From contig NZ_LT607733.1 of assembly GCF_900091445.1 (NCBI RefSeq), forward strand, positions 4,057,001-4,121,000: a DNA stretch of 64,000 bases. The letters are read 5' to 3'. The notes under the pieces were generated by a model. It did no database searches. It was not told the origin of the DNA and was given only the letters and a program-made list of their open reading frames with translations. Origin of the DNA: Micromonospora echinofusca. GTDB lineage: Bacteria; Actinomycetota; Actinomycetes; Mycobacteriales; Micromonosporaceae. This document shows positions 12,496 to 24,238 of the stretch, one piece after another. Positions within the stretch are counted from its first letter, which is position 1. Every line of letters begins with the position of its first letter. The position numbers and the translations under genes are program-made.

Positions 12496-13418
12496 CGGTT
12501 GTTCCCCCCGAGCAGCAGGTAGAGGACGGCCATCCGCACGGAGACCCCGTTGGCGACCTGTTCGACGATGGTGGAGCGGGGCGAGTCGGCCACCTCGGGC
12601 GTGATCTCCATCCCCCGGTTCATCGGGCCGGGATGCATGACGATCGCGTGCTCGGGCAGCCGGCGCATCCGCGGGCCGTCCAGGCCGTAGCGGCGGGCGT
12701 ACTCGCGGGCGGACGGGAAGTAGGAGTCGTTCATCCGCTCGCGCTGCACCCGCAGCATCATCACCACGTCCGACTGCGGCAGCACCGCGTCGAGGTCGTA
12801 GGAGACGTCGGTGCCGGGCGCGAGGGCCTGCGCGATGTGCACGGGGATCAGCGTCGGCGGCCCGACCAGGGTCACCTTCGCGCCGAGCGTGGACAACAGC
12901 AGGACGTTGGAGCGGGCCACCCGGCTGTGCAGGACGTCCCCGACCACCGCGACCGACAGGCCGGCCAGCCGCCCCAGCCGGGAGCGCATCGTGTACGCGT
13001 CGAGCAGCGCCTGGGTGGGGTGCTCGTGGGTGCCGTCGCCGGCGTTGACCACCGAGCCGTCGACCCAGTCCGCCAGCCGGTGCGGGGCGCCCGAGGCGGG
13101 GTGCCGGACGACCACCGCGTCGGCCCCCATCGCCTGAAGTGTCAGCGCGGTGTCCTTCAGGCTCTCGCCCTTGGTCACGCTGGACCCCTTGGCCGAAAAG
13201 TTGATCACGTCGGCGCTGAGCCGCTTCGCCGCCGCCTCGAACGAGATCCGGGTCCGGGTGGAGTCCTCGTAGAAGAGGTTGACCACGGTGCGTCCGCGCA
13301 GCGCGGGGAGCTTCTTGACCTCCCGGCCGGCGACGGTGGCCATCTCGGCGGCCGTGTCGAGGATCTCGGTGGCGGTGGTGGCGTCCAAATCGGCGCCGGA
13401 GAGCAGGTGCCGGATCAC
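12492..13418 (-). CDS. pyrB: Aspartate carbamoyltransferase catalytic subunit
   Basis: Condenses carbamoyl phosphate and aspartate, the first committed pyrimidine step. The 308-aa protein has the carbamoyl phosphate motif FYEDSTRTR (49-57), the Lys-containing SSVTKGES loop, HPTQALLD and HPGPMNRG. Usual length. No pyrI regulatory subunit is present, as expected where PyrR regulates the operon. GTG start (13416-13418). 58 bp separate it from pyrR and hold the second copy of the 33-bp repeat. Confidence 0.97.
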   Translation of the reverse strand: MIRHLLSGADLDATTATEILDTAAEMATVAGREVKKLPALRGRTVVNLFYEDSTRTRISFEAAAKRLSADVINFSAKGSSVTKGESLKDTALTLQAMGADAVVVRHPASGAPHRLADWVDGSVVNAGDGTHEHPTQALLDAYTMRSRLGRLAGLSVAVVGDVLHSRVARSNVLLLSTLGAKVTLVGPPTLIPVHIAQALAPGTDVSYDLDAVLPQSDVVMMLRVQRERMNDSYFPSAREYARRYGLDGPRMRRLPEHAIVMHPGPMNRGMEITPEVADSPRSTIVEQVANGVSVRMAVLYLLLGGNNR

Positions 13419-13441
13419 GAGCGCTGCCGCCTTTCGTTCGC

Positions 13442-13474
13442 GACTGCGGGGCTCCGCTGCGCTGCACTCCTCGC
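13442..13474. repeat. 33-bp intergenic repeat, copy 2 (pyrB-pyrR gap)
   Basis: Matches 32 of 33 bases of copy 1 at 11180-11212, in the same orientation. It fills the gap between pyrR and pyrB, ending 3 bp before the pyrR stop codon. Confidence 0.85.
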
Positions 13475-13476
13475 GC

Positions 13477-14058
<582 letters not shown>

Positions 14059-14072
14059 GGCGGACCTCCTTC

Positions 14073-14090
14073 CCCGCCTCACGGGACGGG
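14073..14090 (-). promoter_or_regulatory. PyrR-binding-loop-like RNA hairpin
   Basis: The minus-strand RNA reads CCCGUCCCGUGAGGCGGG: a CCCG/CGGG lower stem, a bulged U, a CC/GG upper stem and a CGUGA loop. This has the architecture of PyrR binding loops, and 12 of 14 positions agree with the Bacillus consensus ARUCCNGNGAGGYU. One base separates it from AAGGAGGT, so bound PyrR would cover the ribosome site. Translational repression by PyrR is described for Mycobacterium smegmatis; the match here is by eye. Confidence 0.6.
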
Positions 14091-14155
14091 TCGTTAAAGG
14101 ACGTCGGATGCCGGTACCGGGACGCGAGCGGCCCGGACCGGGGCTTCACGCCACG

Positions 14156-14168
14156 TTACCAGTGGTCA
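14156..14168. promoter_or_regulatory. Possible BldD half-site pair near pyrR
   Basis: TTACCAGTGGTCA matches the outer half-sites of the BldD consensus (TnAC...GTnA) but not its centre. On the minus strand it overlaps a TAACGT that could be the pyrR -10. Weak; could be chance in a 284-bp divergent gap. Confidence 0.25.
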
Positions 14169-14261
14169 CCGCGCTGAGCGCCGCCGGCCACTGACCCCCT
14201 GGTCAGCCCGGCGAAATGGGGACAACTCCCCCGGTGATCCCAACGGTAAGGTCACGACCAC

Positions 14262-14290
14262 TTGACCAGTTGTGCCAATCCCCGTACCGT
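14262..14290 (+). promoter_or_regulatory. Predicted bldD promoter
   Basis: TTGACC (14262-14267) and TACCGT (14285-14290) are 17 bp apart, giving a start near 14297 and a leader of about 46 nt. It lies in the divergent gap with pyrR. Confidence 0.6.
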
Positions 14291-14303
14291 CACGCTCCGT
14301 AGC
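14289..14303. promoter_or_regulatory. Candidate BldD autoregulatory box
   Basis: GTCACGCTCCGTAGC fits the BldD consensus nTnACnC(A/T)GnGTnAn at 7 of 9 fixed positions and overlaps the end of the -10 and the predicted start site. BldD is known to repress its own promoter in Streptomyces, so position and match agree. Confidence 0.45.
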
Positions 14304-14342
14304 GATCGCTGGGAGAACCCCGAGCAGCACTGGGAGTGTTTA

Positions 14343-14831
14343 ATGCCCTCTGAATACGCCAAGTCTCTGGGCGCCCGCCTGCGCTCCATCCGCCAGCAGC
14401 AGGGCCTCTCCCTGCAGGGTGTGGAGGAGAAGTCGAACGGGCGGTGGAAGGCGGTGGTGGTCGGCTCCTACGAGCGCGGCGACCGCGCCGTCACGGTGTC
14501 GCGCCTGGCGGAGCTGGCCGACTTCTACCGTGTCCCCGTCTCGGAGCTGCTGCCCGACGGCAGCGGGGTTCGCCACGAGCCCACCAGCAAGATCGTCCTC
14601 GACCTGGAGCGGCTCTACGACGAGGCCTCCGAGGACCTGGCCTACGTCGCCCGGTACGCGCGGGCCATCCAGCAGCAGCGCGGCGACTACAACGGCCGCG
14701 TGCTCTCCATCCGCGCCGACGACCTGCGCGCGCTCGCGATCGTCTACGACGCCTCGCCGTCCGGGCTGATCGAGCGGCTCACCGAGCACGGTGTGCTGGT
14801 CGCCGACCCGCGGGCGTTCTTCGCCAGCTGA
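14343..14831 (+). CDS. bldD: Developmental master regulator BldD
   Basis: Cyclic-di-GMP-responsive repressor of sporulation genes. The 162-aa protein has an N-terminal XRE-type helix-turn-helix (MPSEYAKSLGARLRSIRQQQ..., to about residue 75) and a C-terminal domain with the exact c-di-GMP signature RGD-X8-RADD (Arg113, Asp115, Arg124, Asp127), so ligand binding should be intact. The ATG at 14343 is chosen because BldD proteins begin MPSEYAKxLG; upstream in-frame codons are leader. It is transcribed away from pyrR and ends 14 bp before a strong terminator. Confidence 0.97.
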   Translation: MPSEYAKSLGARLRSIRQQQGLSLQGVEEKSNGRWKAVVVGSYERGDRAVTVSRLAELADFYRVPVSELLPDGSGVRHEPTSKIVLDLERLYDEASEDLAYVARYARAIQQQRGDYNGRVLSIRADDLRALAIVYDASPSGLIERLTEHGVLVADPRAFFAS

Positions 14832-14844
14832 CCGCGACCACGCG

Positions 14845-14876
14845 AAAGGGCCCGTGCCGTCCGGCACGGGCCCTTT
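14845..14876. terminator. Bidirectional terminator, bldD / nusB
   Basis: Perfect 14-bp stem AAAGGGCCCGTGCC / GGCACGGGCCCTTT with a 4-nt loop, flanked by A-rich and T-rich ends. It lies between convergent bldD and nusB. Confidence 0.9.
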
Positions 14877-14963
14877 CTGTCGTACGTGTCGCGTTCCCCG
14901 TCCGCACCCGCGCCGCCGTCACCCGCAGGGTGTGACGCACGTCGGCGTGTGACGTGCGCCGCG

Positions 14964-15398
14964 TCAGCGCGTGGCGTACTCGGCGATACGGCCGAGGATG
15001 CCGTTGAGGAAGCGCGGCGAGTCGTCGGTCGACATCTGCCGGGCCAGCTCGACGGCCTCACTGATGGCCACCGCGTCGTCGATCTCGTCGACGTAGAGCA
15101 ACTCGTAGACCGCGATCCGGGCGAGGTTACGGTCGACCGCCGGCATGCGGTCCAGCGTCCACCCCTCGGCGTAGCTCGCGATCACCTCGTCGATCCGGTC
15201 GAGGTGGGCGGCGACGCCCTCGACCAGGCTCACCGCGTATCCCAGGTGCTCGGGTCGGGGCTTCTCGATCCGCTCGATGTAGCCGGCGAGCACCTCGACC
15301 GGCGGGCGGTCCCGCAGGTCGGCCTCGAAGAGCACGTCCAGCGCCCGCTTGCGCGCCTTGCGGCGCGCTGGCATCTGCTGCTTGGGACCCTCGGCCAT
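14964..15398 (-). CDS. nusB: Transcription antitermination protein NusB
   Basis: All-helical RNA-binding factor that, with NusE (S10), loads on boxA of rRNA leaders. The 144-aa protein shows the NusB core: RRKARKRALDVLFEADLR near the N-terminus, the central LDRMPAVDRNLARIAVYEL and the C-terminal AISEAVELARQMSTDDSPRF. Its ATG overlaps the efp stop by one base (TGATG), so the two are translationally linked. efp-nusB adjacency is conserved in actinobacteria. Confidence 0.96.
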   Translation of the reverse strand: MAEGPKQQMPARRKARKRALDVLFEADLRDRPPVEVLAGYIERIEKPRPEHLGYAVSLVEGVAAHLDRIDEVIASYAEGWTLDRMPAVDRNLARIAVYELLYVDEIDDAVAISEAVELARQMSTDDSPRFLNGILGRIAEYATR

Positions 15399-15955
15399 CA
15401 GGCGCGGCCGAGGTAACGGCCGTCGCGGGTGTCGACCTTGATCTTCTCGCCGGTGGTGACGAAGAGCGGCACCTGCACGGTCGCGCCGGTCTCGACGGTG
15501 GCCGGCTTGTTGCCGCCGGTCGACCGGTCGCCCTGCAGGCCCGGCTCGGTGTAGGTGACCTCCAGCACGACGCTGGTGGGCAGCTCGATGTAGAGCGGCA
15601 CACCTTCGTGGGTGGCCACGGTCGCCTCGGCCTCGGGCAGCAGGTAGTTCGCCGCGTCGCCGACCGTGGCGTTCGGCACGGTGATCTGGTCGAACGTCTC
15701 CAGATCCATGAAGACGTAGTCCTCGCCGTCGGCGTAGAGGTACTGCATGGTGCGCTTGTCCACGGTCGCGGTCTCGACCTTGGTGCCCGCGTTGAAGGTC
15801 TTGTCGACCACCTTGCCGGACAGCACGTTCTTCAGCGTGGTACGCACGAACGCACCACCCTTACCGGGCTTGACGTGCTGGAACTCGACGACGGCCCAAA
15901 GCTCTCCGTCGAGGTTGAGTACCAGGCCGTTCTTCAGGTCGTTGGTGGTGGCCAT
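15398..15955 (-). CDS. efp: Translation elongation factor P
   Basis: Rescues ribosomes stalled on polyproline, relevant here because several neighbours are very Pro-rich (notably the 1122-aa protein at 43220). The 185-aa three-domain protein has the KOW-like N-domain with the tip loop KPGKGGAF (Lys32), then OB domains ending [18 protein letters not shown] start with an AGGCAGGAA upstream. First gene of efp-nusB. No pepQ precedes it; the upstream 765 bp look non-coding. Confidence 0.97.
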   Translation of the reverse strand: MATTNDLKNGLVLNLDGELWAVVEFQHVKPGKGGAFVRTTLKNVLSGKVVDKTFNAGTKVETATVDKRTMQYLYADGEDYVFMDLETFDQITVPNATVGDAANYLLPEAEATVATHEGVPLYIELPTSVVLEVTYTEPGLQGDRSTGGNKPATVETGATVQVPLFVTTGEKIKVDTRDGRYLGRA

Positions 15956-16720
15956 TTCCTGCCTTGATCATCAATTGGCGGACAGACCTGGCAAGTCTAC
16001 TAGTTGCGCCGAACGCCGCTGCCCGGCGCTGCCCGCGCCCCGCTCGATGCCGCCCGACACCGCCCCCGCTCCCCCGCCGGACGCGGCGCTCCCACCTGCA
16101 CACTGCGCGCCGCCACCCGCCCGCGAGGCGTCGCGCCGCTGCCCCGGCGCTCCCCGGTGGGCCGGCAACGCGGTTCCCGCGGCGACAGCACACGCCGGGG
16201 CGTCACCCTCCGCATCCGCCCACCCCCTTGAGGGGATGACCACTCCCGCCCTTTGCTCTGCAGCCACCGACGCACCACTAACCGTCGGTGACATTCCGAG
16301 CTGGCGACGATTTCCCTGACGACAGGAAAACCGCAGGTCAATCCGATGGTGCGAATTCGTATGCAGAGCAAAGCGTCTGAAGGGCAGGATGGGTGAGGCG
16401 TCCGGACAACTACAGTGGGTAGCGCAGAGGGGTGTGACTCAGTGTCATTGGCAGCCGCGCGGCGCAGTCGCCCTGGCGGCAGACAGGCCCAGGTGACGGC
16501 GGCGGCACCCACGGCCGCCGTCCCGCGACCGCCGTCTCAAGGGGGAGCGCCACCCTGAGCCACCGTTCCGCGGCAGCCGATCTGGACGCCGTTGCACGGC
16601 CGGTGCCCTGGGTCGCCGTTGCACAGTCGCCGCAGTTACCGAATCGCCGCTCCCGCAGGGCCCGCGGCTCGCGCGCAGCACTCGCCTTCGCACGCGGTGG
16701 ACAGGCGGCGGGGCGGGGCG
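15956..16720. other. Long gap between efp and aroQ
   Basis: No convincing gene over 765 bp on either strand. Reading frames here have no family resemblance and are low-complexity Arg/Pro/Ala. In many actinobacteria pepQ lies at this place, and I see no recognisable remnant. The part at about 16240-16400 is distinctly less GC-rich (CTTTGCTCTGCAG, GAATTCGTATGCAGAGCAAAG), typical of a promoter zone, and these two pieces (CTTTGCTCTGCA and TGCAGAGCAAAG) form an inverted repeat at about 16253 and 16361. Confidence 0.5.
16442..16558 (+). CDS. Possible 38-aa small protein
   Basis: GTG-initiated frame MSLAAARRSRPGGRQAQVTA... ending GGAPP-stop, with AGAGGGG 12 bases upstream and lying just downstream of the less GC-rich zone. 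No family recognised. Offered only because it is the neatest frame in an unexplained gap; chance is more likely than not. Confidence 0.15.
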   Translation: MSLAAARRSRPGGRQAQVTAAAPTAAVPRPPSQGGAPP

Positions 16721-19298
<2,578 letters not shown>

Positions 19299-19379
19299 GG
19301 ACCACTCCTTCGAAAGCGGGCGGAAAGCGTCCGGATTCGATCGTACGGTGGTCGCGGACGACGAGAGAGGGAGGCCGTG

Positions 19380-20108
19380 ATGGCGACGTTCGTACTGGTG
19401 CCGGGGTTCTGGCTGGGCGGTTGGGCGTGGCGCGACGTGACCGCGGCGCTGCGCGGGCAGGGCCACGAGGTCCACCCGGTGACGCTGACCGGGGTGGCCG
19501 AGCGTGCCCACCTCGCCGGCCCGGAGGTCGGCCTGGAGACACACACGACCGACATCGTCCGGCTGATCGAGGTGGAGGACCTGCACGACGTCGTGCTGGT
19601 GGGCCACTCCGGCGGCGGGCTGCCGGTGACCCAGGCGGCGGACCGCGTCGGAGAGCGGATCGCCCGGGTGGTCTACGTGGAGAGCGGGCCGATGCCCGAC
19701 GGCATGTCGCAGTTCGACAGCAACCCGCCCGAGGAGCAGGAGCGGCTGCGCGTCGAGATCGGCGACGGGCACCTGCTGCCGCCGCCCGCGTTCGACCCGG
19801 CCCAGGACCCGCAGAACCTGGCCGGGCTGGACCCCGCCGCGCTCGCGCTGCTGCGGCGGCGGGCCACCGCCCACCCACTGCGCGCCGCCACCGACCCGGT
19901 CCGCCGCACGGGTGGGCGCGCGGTGCCGACGGCCCTGGTGGCGAGCACCTTCCCGCTCGAGGTGGTCGAGGACATGATCGCGCAGGGCCACCCGTTCTTC
20001 GCCGGGCTGGCCGGCGGCCGGCTGTACGCGCTGCCCACCGGCCACTGGCCGATGCTCAGCGAGCCGAAGGGCCTGGCCGACGTGCTCGACCGGATCGCCC
20101 GCGACTGA
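19380..20108 (+). CDS. Alpha/beta hydrolase
   Basis: Small cytoplasmic hydrolase (242 aa) of the esterase/salicylate-esterase-like group. Visible: oxyanion region LVPGFWLGGWAW (6-17), nucleophile elbow GHSGG (Ser77) and the terminal catalytic His in TGHWPM. ATG start (19380) preceded by GAGGGAGG; a GTG directly before it is too close to that site. Divergent from the WYL regulator and convergent with aroK across only 9 bp. Substrate unknown. Confidence 0.88.
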   Translation: MATFVLVPGFWLGGWAWRDVTAALRGQGHEVHPVTLTGVAERAHLAGPEVGLETHTTDIVRLIEVEDLHDVVLVGHSGGGLPVTQAADRVGERIARVVYVESGPMPDGMSQFDSNPPEEQERLRVEIGDGHLLPPPAFDPAQDPQNLAGLDPAALALLRRRATAHPLRAATDPVRRTGGRAVPTALVASTFPLEVVEDMIAQGHPFFAGLAGGRLYALPTGHWPMLSEPKGLADVLDRIARD

Positions 20109-20117
20109 CGGCCGCCG

Positions 20118-20630
20118 TCAGCGATTGAGCAGCGCGGCGATCTCGGCGGCGATCTCCGCCGGTTCCCGCCCGTCGGTGACGACCGTGGCGGTGGCCACCT
20201 CGGCGTAGAGCGGGCGGCGCTGATCCAGCAGGTACTTCAGCGTCGCCCGCGGGTTGATCGCCAGCAGTGGGCGGCCCGCGCCGAGCCCGACCCGCTTCAC
20301 CGCGTCCGACAGCTCGACGGAGAGGTACACCACGGGGTGCCCGACCAGGGCGGCGCGGTTCTCCTCGGCGAGGACCGCGCCGCCGCCGAGGGCGAGCACG
20401 CCCTCGCACGAGGCCAGGCCCGCCGCCACCGCCGCCCGTTCGAGGGTACGGAAGTGCTCCTCGCCCTCGTCGATGAAGATCTCGGGGATCGGCTTGCCGG
20501 CCAGCCGCACGATGTCGAGGTCGGTGTCGCGGAACTCCACGCCGAGCAGCTCCGCCACCAGCAGCCCGACGGTGGTCTTGCCGGAGCCGGGCGCCCCGAC
20601 CAGTACGCAGACCGGCGCCATCAGCGGCAC
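20118..20630 (-). CDS. aroK: Shikimate kinase
   Basis: Phosphorylates shikimate. The 170-aa protein has Walker A GAPGSGKTT (12-20), the shikimate-binding Asp in FRDTDLDI, Arg in EHFRTLER and the Walker B-like LALGGGAV. Start taken at GTG 20630; an internal ATG (MAPVCVLVG, three codons later) is equally possible because no clear ribosome site is seen. It follows aroC by 37 bp. Confidence 0.95.
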   Translation of the reverse strand: MPLMAPVCVLVGAPGSGKTTVGLLVAELLGVEFRDTDLDIVRLAGKPIPEIFIDEGEEHFRTLERAAVAAGLASCEGVLALGGGAVLAEENRAALVGHPVVYLSVELSDAVKRVGLGAGRPLLAINPRATLKYLLDQRRPLYAEVATATVVTDGREPAEIAAEIAALLNR

Positions 20631-20667
20631 CGCCGGCCGACCGTGCGCCCCGCCCGCCGTCGCGCGC

Positions 20668-21846
20668 TCACCGGATCACCAGCGCGTCGAGGTAGCCGGC
20701 CAGGTTGCGGCGGATCTCGGCGACCGAGTCGCCGCCGAACTTCTCGGTGGCGGCCTCGGCCAGCACCAGCGCCACCATCGCCTCGGCGACGACGGCGGCG
20801 GCGGGCACGGCGCAGACGTCCGAGCGCTGGTTGATCGCCGTGGCCGGCTCGCCCGTGGTGACGTCCACGGTGGCCAGGGCCCGGTTCAGCGACGAGATCG
20901 GCTTCATGGCGGCCTTCACCCGCAGCGGCTCGCCGGTGGTGATGCCGCCCTCCAGCCCGCCGGCCCGGTCGGTGACCCGACGCACGCCGGTGGCGGTGGG
21001 GATGATCTCGTCGTGCGCCTCGGAGCCCCGGGAGCGCGCCTGCTGCCAGCCGTCCCCGATCTCCACGCCCTTGATGGCCTGAATGGACATCAGTGCGGTG
21101 GCGAGCCGGGCGTCGAGCTTGCGGTCCCACTGCACGTGGCTGCCCAGGCCCGGCGGCACCCCGTACGCCAGCACCTCGACCACGCCGCCCAGGGTGTCGG
21201 CGGCCTTCTTCGCGGCGTCGACCTCGGCGACCATCCGGGCGCTGGCCTCCGGGTCGAGGCAGCGCAAGGGGTCGGCGTCGATGCGCTCGGCGTCGGCGGG
21301 CGCCGGGCGGAGGCCGGGCTTCGCGGCGACCGGGCCCAGCTCCACGACGTGCGAGACGATCTCGACGCCGAGGGCCTGCCGAAGCAGCGCCTTGGCGACC
21401 GTGCCGACGGCGACGCGGGCGGCGGTCTCCCGCGCGCTGGCCCGTTCCAGGATCGGCCGGGCGTCGGTGTGGCCGTACTTCTGCATGCCGGCCAGGTCGG
21501 CGTGGCCCGGACGGGGGCGGGTCAGCGGCGCGTTGCGGGCCTGGCTGGCGAGCTCCTCCGCGTCGACGGGGTCGGCCGCCATGACCGTGCGCCACTTGGG
21601 CCACTCGGAGTTGCCGACGCGGATCGCGACGGGGCTGCCGAGGGTCACCCCGTGCCGGAGCCCGCCGATGACCTCGACCTCGTCCTGCTCGAACGACATC
21701 CGGGCACCCCGGCCGTAGCCGAGCCGGCGCCGGGCCAGCTCACCGGCGATCTCCCCGGTGGTCACCTCGACGCCGGCGGGTACGCCCTCCAGCATCGCGA
21801 CGAGGGCGGGTCCGTGCGATTCCCCTGCAGTCAACCAGCGCAACAC
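20668..21846 (-). CDS. aroC: Chorismate synthase
   Basis: Final shikimate step, FMN-dependent conversion of EPSP to chorismate. The 392-aa protein has the signatures [18 protein letters not shown] (8-25), the [12 protein letters not shown] phosphate/flavin region, [11 protein letters not shown] and [15 protein letters not shown] start. It faces the antiporter gene across 158 bp. In related genomes aroE would lie directly upstream; here it is 15 kb away. Confidence 0.97.
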   Translation of the reverse strand: MLRWLTAGESHGPALVAMLEGVPAGVEVTTGEIAGELARRRLGYGRGARMSFEQDEVEVIGGLRHGVTLGSPVAIRVGNSEWPKWRTVMAADPVDAEELASQARNAPLTRPRPGHADLAGMQKYGHTDARPILERASARETAARVAVGTVAKALLRQALGVEIVSHVVELGPVAAKPGLRPAPADAERIDADPLRCLDPEASARMVAEVDAAKKAADTLGGVVEVLAYGVPPGLGSHVQWDRKLDARLATALMSIQAIKGVEIGDGWQQARSRGSEAHDEIIPTATGVRRVTDRAGGLEGGITTGEPLRVKAAMKPISSLNRALATVDVTTGEPATAINQRSDVCAVPAAAVVAEAMVALVLAEAATEKFGGDSVAEIRRNLAGYLDALVIR

Positions 21847-22004
21847 AGCGGTCAGTCTGTCACGCCCGGTGGCCGCCGCCGTGCGGTGCCCGCCGTGTCC
21901 CGCCCTGCGGACGCCACGGTCGGCGGGAAACCGTACGATCAGCGCGGTGCGCCGGGAAGTCTGGTCGGCAGTGACTTCGTCGACCCCGATTCCTGGGAGC
22001 CCCG

Positions 22005-23258
22005 GTGCTGCTCTTCGCGTTCGCCGCCGCCCTGCTGCTGGCGGTCCTGCTCTCGAGCCTGGCCCACCGCACGATCCTGTCCACCGCCGTGCTCTTCCTG
22101 GTCGTGGGTTTCCTGTTGGGTCCGGAGACCACCGGCGTGCTGGACATCACCGCCGACTCGCCGATCGTGGCGACGCTGGCCGAACTGGCCCTGTTCACCG
22201 TGCTGTTCACCGACGGCATGCGGGTGGGCTGGGCGGACCTGCGCTCGGCGTGGCGGCTGCCCGGTCGGGCGCTGGGGTGGGGCCTGCCGCTGACGCTGCT
22301 GATCACCGCGCTGCTGGCGCACTACGTGGTCGGGCTGGGCTGGCCGGAGTCGCTGCTGCTCGGGGCGGTCCTCGCGCCCACGGATCCGGTGTTCGCCTCG
22401 GCGCTGGTCGGCAACGACCGGGTGCCTGGCAGGCTGCGGCACCTGCTCAACGTCGAGTCCGGGATCAACGACGGCCTGGCGCTGCCCTTCGTCATCCTGT
22501 TCCTGGCCGTCGCGGCCGGCTCGGACGACCTGCACCTGGACGAGCTGGGCCTGGAACTGCTGCTGGGGGTGGTCATCGGGGTCGGGGTGCCGTGGTTGGC
22601 GCTGCGTCTGGAGAAGACCCGCTTCTTCTCGGCCTCCACCCAGTACGAGCCGCTGAACGGCGTGGCGATCGGCCTGCTGGTGCTGGCCCTGGGCCAGGTC
22701 ACCCACGCCAACCTCTTCCTCGCGGCGTTCGCCGCCGGCATCACCGTGGCCACCTTCGGCGAGCGGCAGCGGGAGAGCTTCGAGCACTTCGGCGAGCTGA
22801 TCGCCGAGGTGTTCAAGCTCGCCGCGTTGCTGGTCTTCGGCGCGCTCATCTCGATCGAGTTCCTCGGCGAGATCTCCTGGCCCGGTTGGGTGTTCGCGGT
22901 ACTCGCCATCGTGGTGGCCCGTCCGGTGGCGCTGGCCGTCTCGTTCCTCGGCTCCCGGCTGAGCCGCACCGAGCAGTTCGCCGCGATGTGGTTCGGGCCG
23001 AAGGGCTTCGCCTCGGTGGTCTACGGCCTGCTGGTGCTCCAGGCAGGCATCCCGGCCGGTGACGAGATCTTCCACCTGGTGGCGTTGACCATCGTGCTGT
23101 CGATCCTGGCGCACTCCTCCACCGACATCGTGATCGCCCGGATCTTCGATCCGGACACGACTCCGGCCTGGTACGAGAAGCTGCGACAGGCTTCGGCCGA
23201 TCGCCGGGGGCGGCGCGAACGCCGGGTGACCGGCCGCCCCGACACGACCCGCCGTTAG
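22005..23258 (+). CDS. CPA1-family Na+(K+)/H+ antiporter
   Basis: Integral membrane cation/proton exchanger of 417 aa with about 12 hydrophobic segments. The APTDPVFAS motif and the ion-binding Asn-Asp pair in [13 protein letters not shown] mark the electroneutral CPA1/NhaP group. A short basic cytoplasmic tail follows the last helix (no TrkA/RCK domain). GTG start with GGGAGC upstream. It sits at one edge of the block that separates aroC from aroE. Confidence 0.9.
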   Translation: MLLFAFAAALLLAVLLSSLAHRTILSTAVLFLVVGFLLGPETTGVLDITADSPIVATLAELALFTVLFTDGMRVGWADLRSAWRLPGRALGWGLPLTLLITALLAHYVVGLGWPESLLLGAVLAPTDPVFASALVGNDRVPGRLRHLLNVESGINDGLALPFVILFLAVAAGSDDLHLDELGLELLLGVVIGVGVPWLALRLEKTRFFSASTQYEPLNGVAIGLLVLALGQVTHANLFLAAFAAGITVATFGERQRESFEHFGELIAEVFKLAALLVFGALISIEFLGEISWPGWVFAVLAIVVARPVALAVSFLGSRLSRTEQFAAMWFGPKGFASVVYGLLVLQAGIPAGDEIFHLVALTIVLSILAHSSTDIVIARIFDPDTTPAWYEKLRQASADRRGRRERRVTGRPDTTRR

Positions 23259-23276
23259 GGTTCCCGCGCCCGAGGC

Positions 23277-23298
23277 CTGGCCGGTCCACGCCGGCCAG
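23277..23298. terminator. Bidirectional hairpin, antiporter / GT2
   Basis: CTGGCCGG-TCCACG-CCGGCCAG, perfect 8-bp stem between two convergent genes. Confidence 0.6.
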
Positions 23299-23317
23299 TG
23301 CCCCGGGCGGCGCCGGC

Positions 23318-24238
23318 TCAGATGCCCCGGCCGCGCTTGTGCAGGGTGCGCAGCACCGCGTCGGCGCGGACCATCCGCCCGGCGACGGCGAGGGCCAGGT
23401 ACGCCCGCGGCTCGCGCGGGTTGCGTCGGATGGTGTGCCGGGCCCAGCGCATCGCGCCCCGCCGGTCACCGGACGCGGCGCGGGCGAAGGCGATCTGCCC
23501 GGTGACCCGCGCCTCGCCGGCCGGCTGCGTGCCGAACTCGGGGTAGCGCTCCAGCAGCCACTGCAACGCCTCGGAGATGGTGTCCCAGCGCTGCGCGAAG
23601 TAGGACCGCTTGTGCCAGCGCACCAGCACGTACGGCGTGCGCAGGTTGACCAGCGGCGCGCTGCGGGCGGCCCGCAGCAGGAACTCGTAGTCCTCCGCGT
23701 AGCTGCCCGGGATCTCCTCGTCGACCAGCCCGAACCCGTCACGCAGCGCGGCGGCGCGGATCAGGAAGGTCGACGGGTGCAGCTCCGTCATCCGGTCGCG
23801 CAGCAGGTCGGCCAGGGTGACCGAGTCCTTCGGCAGCGCCCGGTCGACGGTGTGCCCGTCGTAGCTGACCCGGATGCCGCAGCTGACGAACTCCGCGTCG
23901 GGGTGGGCGGCGAGCGCCTCGACCTGGGCGCGCAGCTTGCCGGGCAGCCACTCGTCGTCGTCGTCGCAGAACGCGACGAGCTCACCGGTGGCAGCCAGGA
24001 CGCCGCTGTTGCGGGCGCCGGCCAGACCGGGGGCGCGCTCGTTGCGGATCACCCGGACCAGCCGGCCCGGGCGGGACAGCTCGGCCAGTGCGGCGTCCGG
24101 CTCGGACTGGTCGTAGACCACCACCACCTCGACCGGGCCGGGGTGGTCCTGGTCGAGGATGGCGCGCACGGCGGCCCGGAGCAGCTCCGGACGGTCCCGG
24201 GTGGGGACCACCGCGCTCACGCTCGGGTGTTCGGTCAT
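23318..24238 (-). CDS. GT2-family glycosyltransferase
   Basis: Cytoplasmic or membrane-associated sugar transferase of 306 aa. GT-A fold features: VSAVVPTRDRPELLRAAV near the N-terminus and the metal-binding Asp cluster in FCDDDDEWLPGK, then SYAEDYEFLLRAA, the usual ED catalytic region, and RWHKRSYF. The C-terminal 70 residues are helical and repeat-like (RRGAMRWARHTIRRNPREP). Its ATG overlaps the stop of the Alg13-like gene (ATGA). Last gene of the polysaccharide operon. Confidence 0.9.
   Translation of the reverse strand: MTEHPSVSAVVPTRDRPELLRAAVRAILDQDHPGPVEVVVVYDQSEPDAALAELSRPGRLVRVIRNERAPGLAGARNSGVLAATGELVAFCDDDDEWLPGKLRAQVEALAAHPDAEFVSCGIRVSYDGHTVDRALPKDSVTLADLLRDRMTELHPSTFLIRAAALRDGFGLVDEEIPGSYAEDYEFLLRAARSAPLVNLRTPYVLVRWHKRSYFAQRWDTISEALQWLLERYPEFGTQPAGEARVTGQIAFARAASGDRRGAMRWARHTIRRNPREPRAYLALAVAGRMVRADAVLRTLHKRGRGI

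Noticed and set aside
16000..16512. 170-codon minus-strand frame in the efp-aroQ gap
   Set aside because: Arg/Pro-rich low complexity, no ribosome site, no family likeness.
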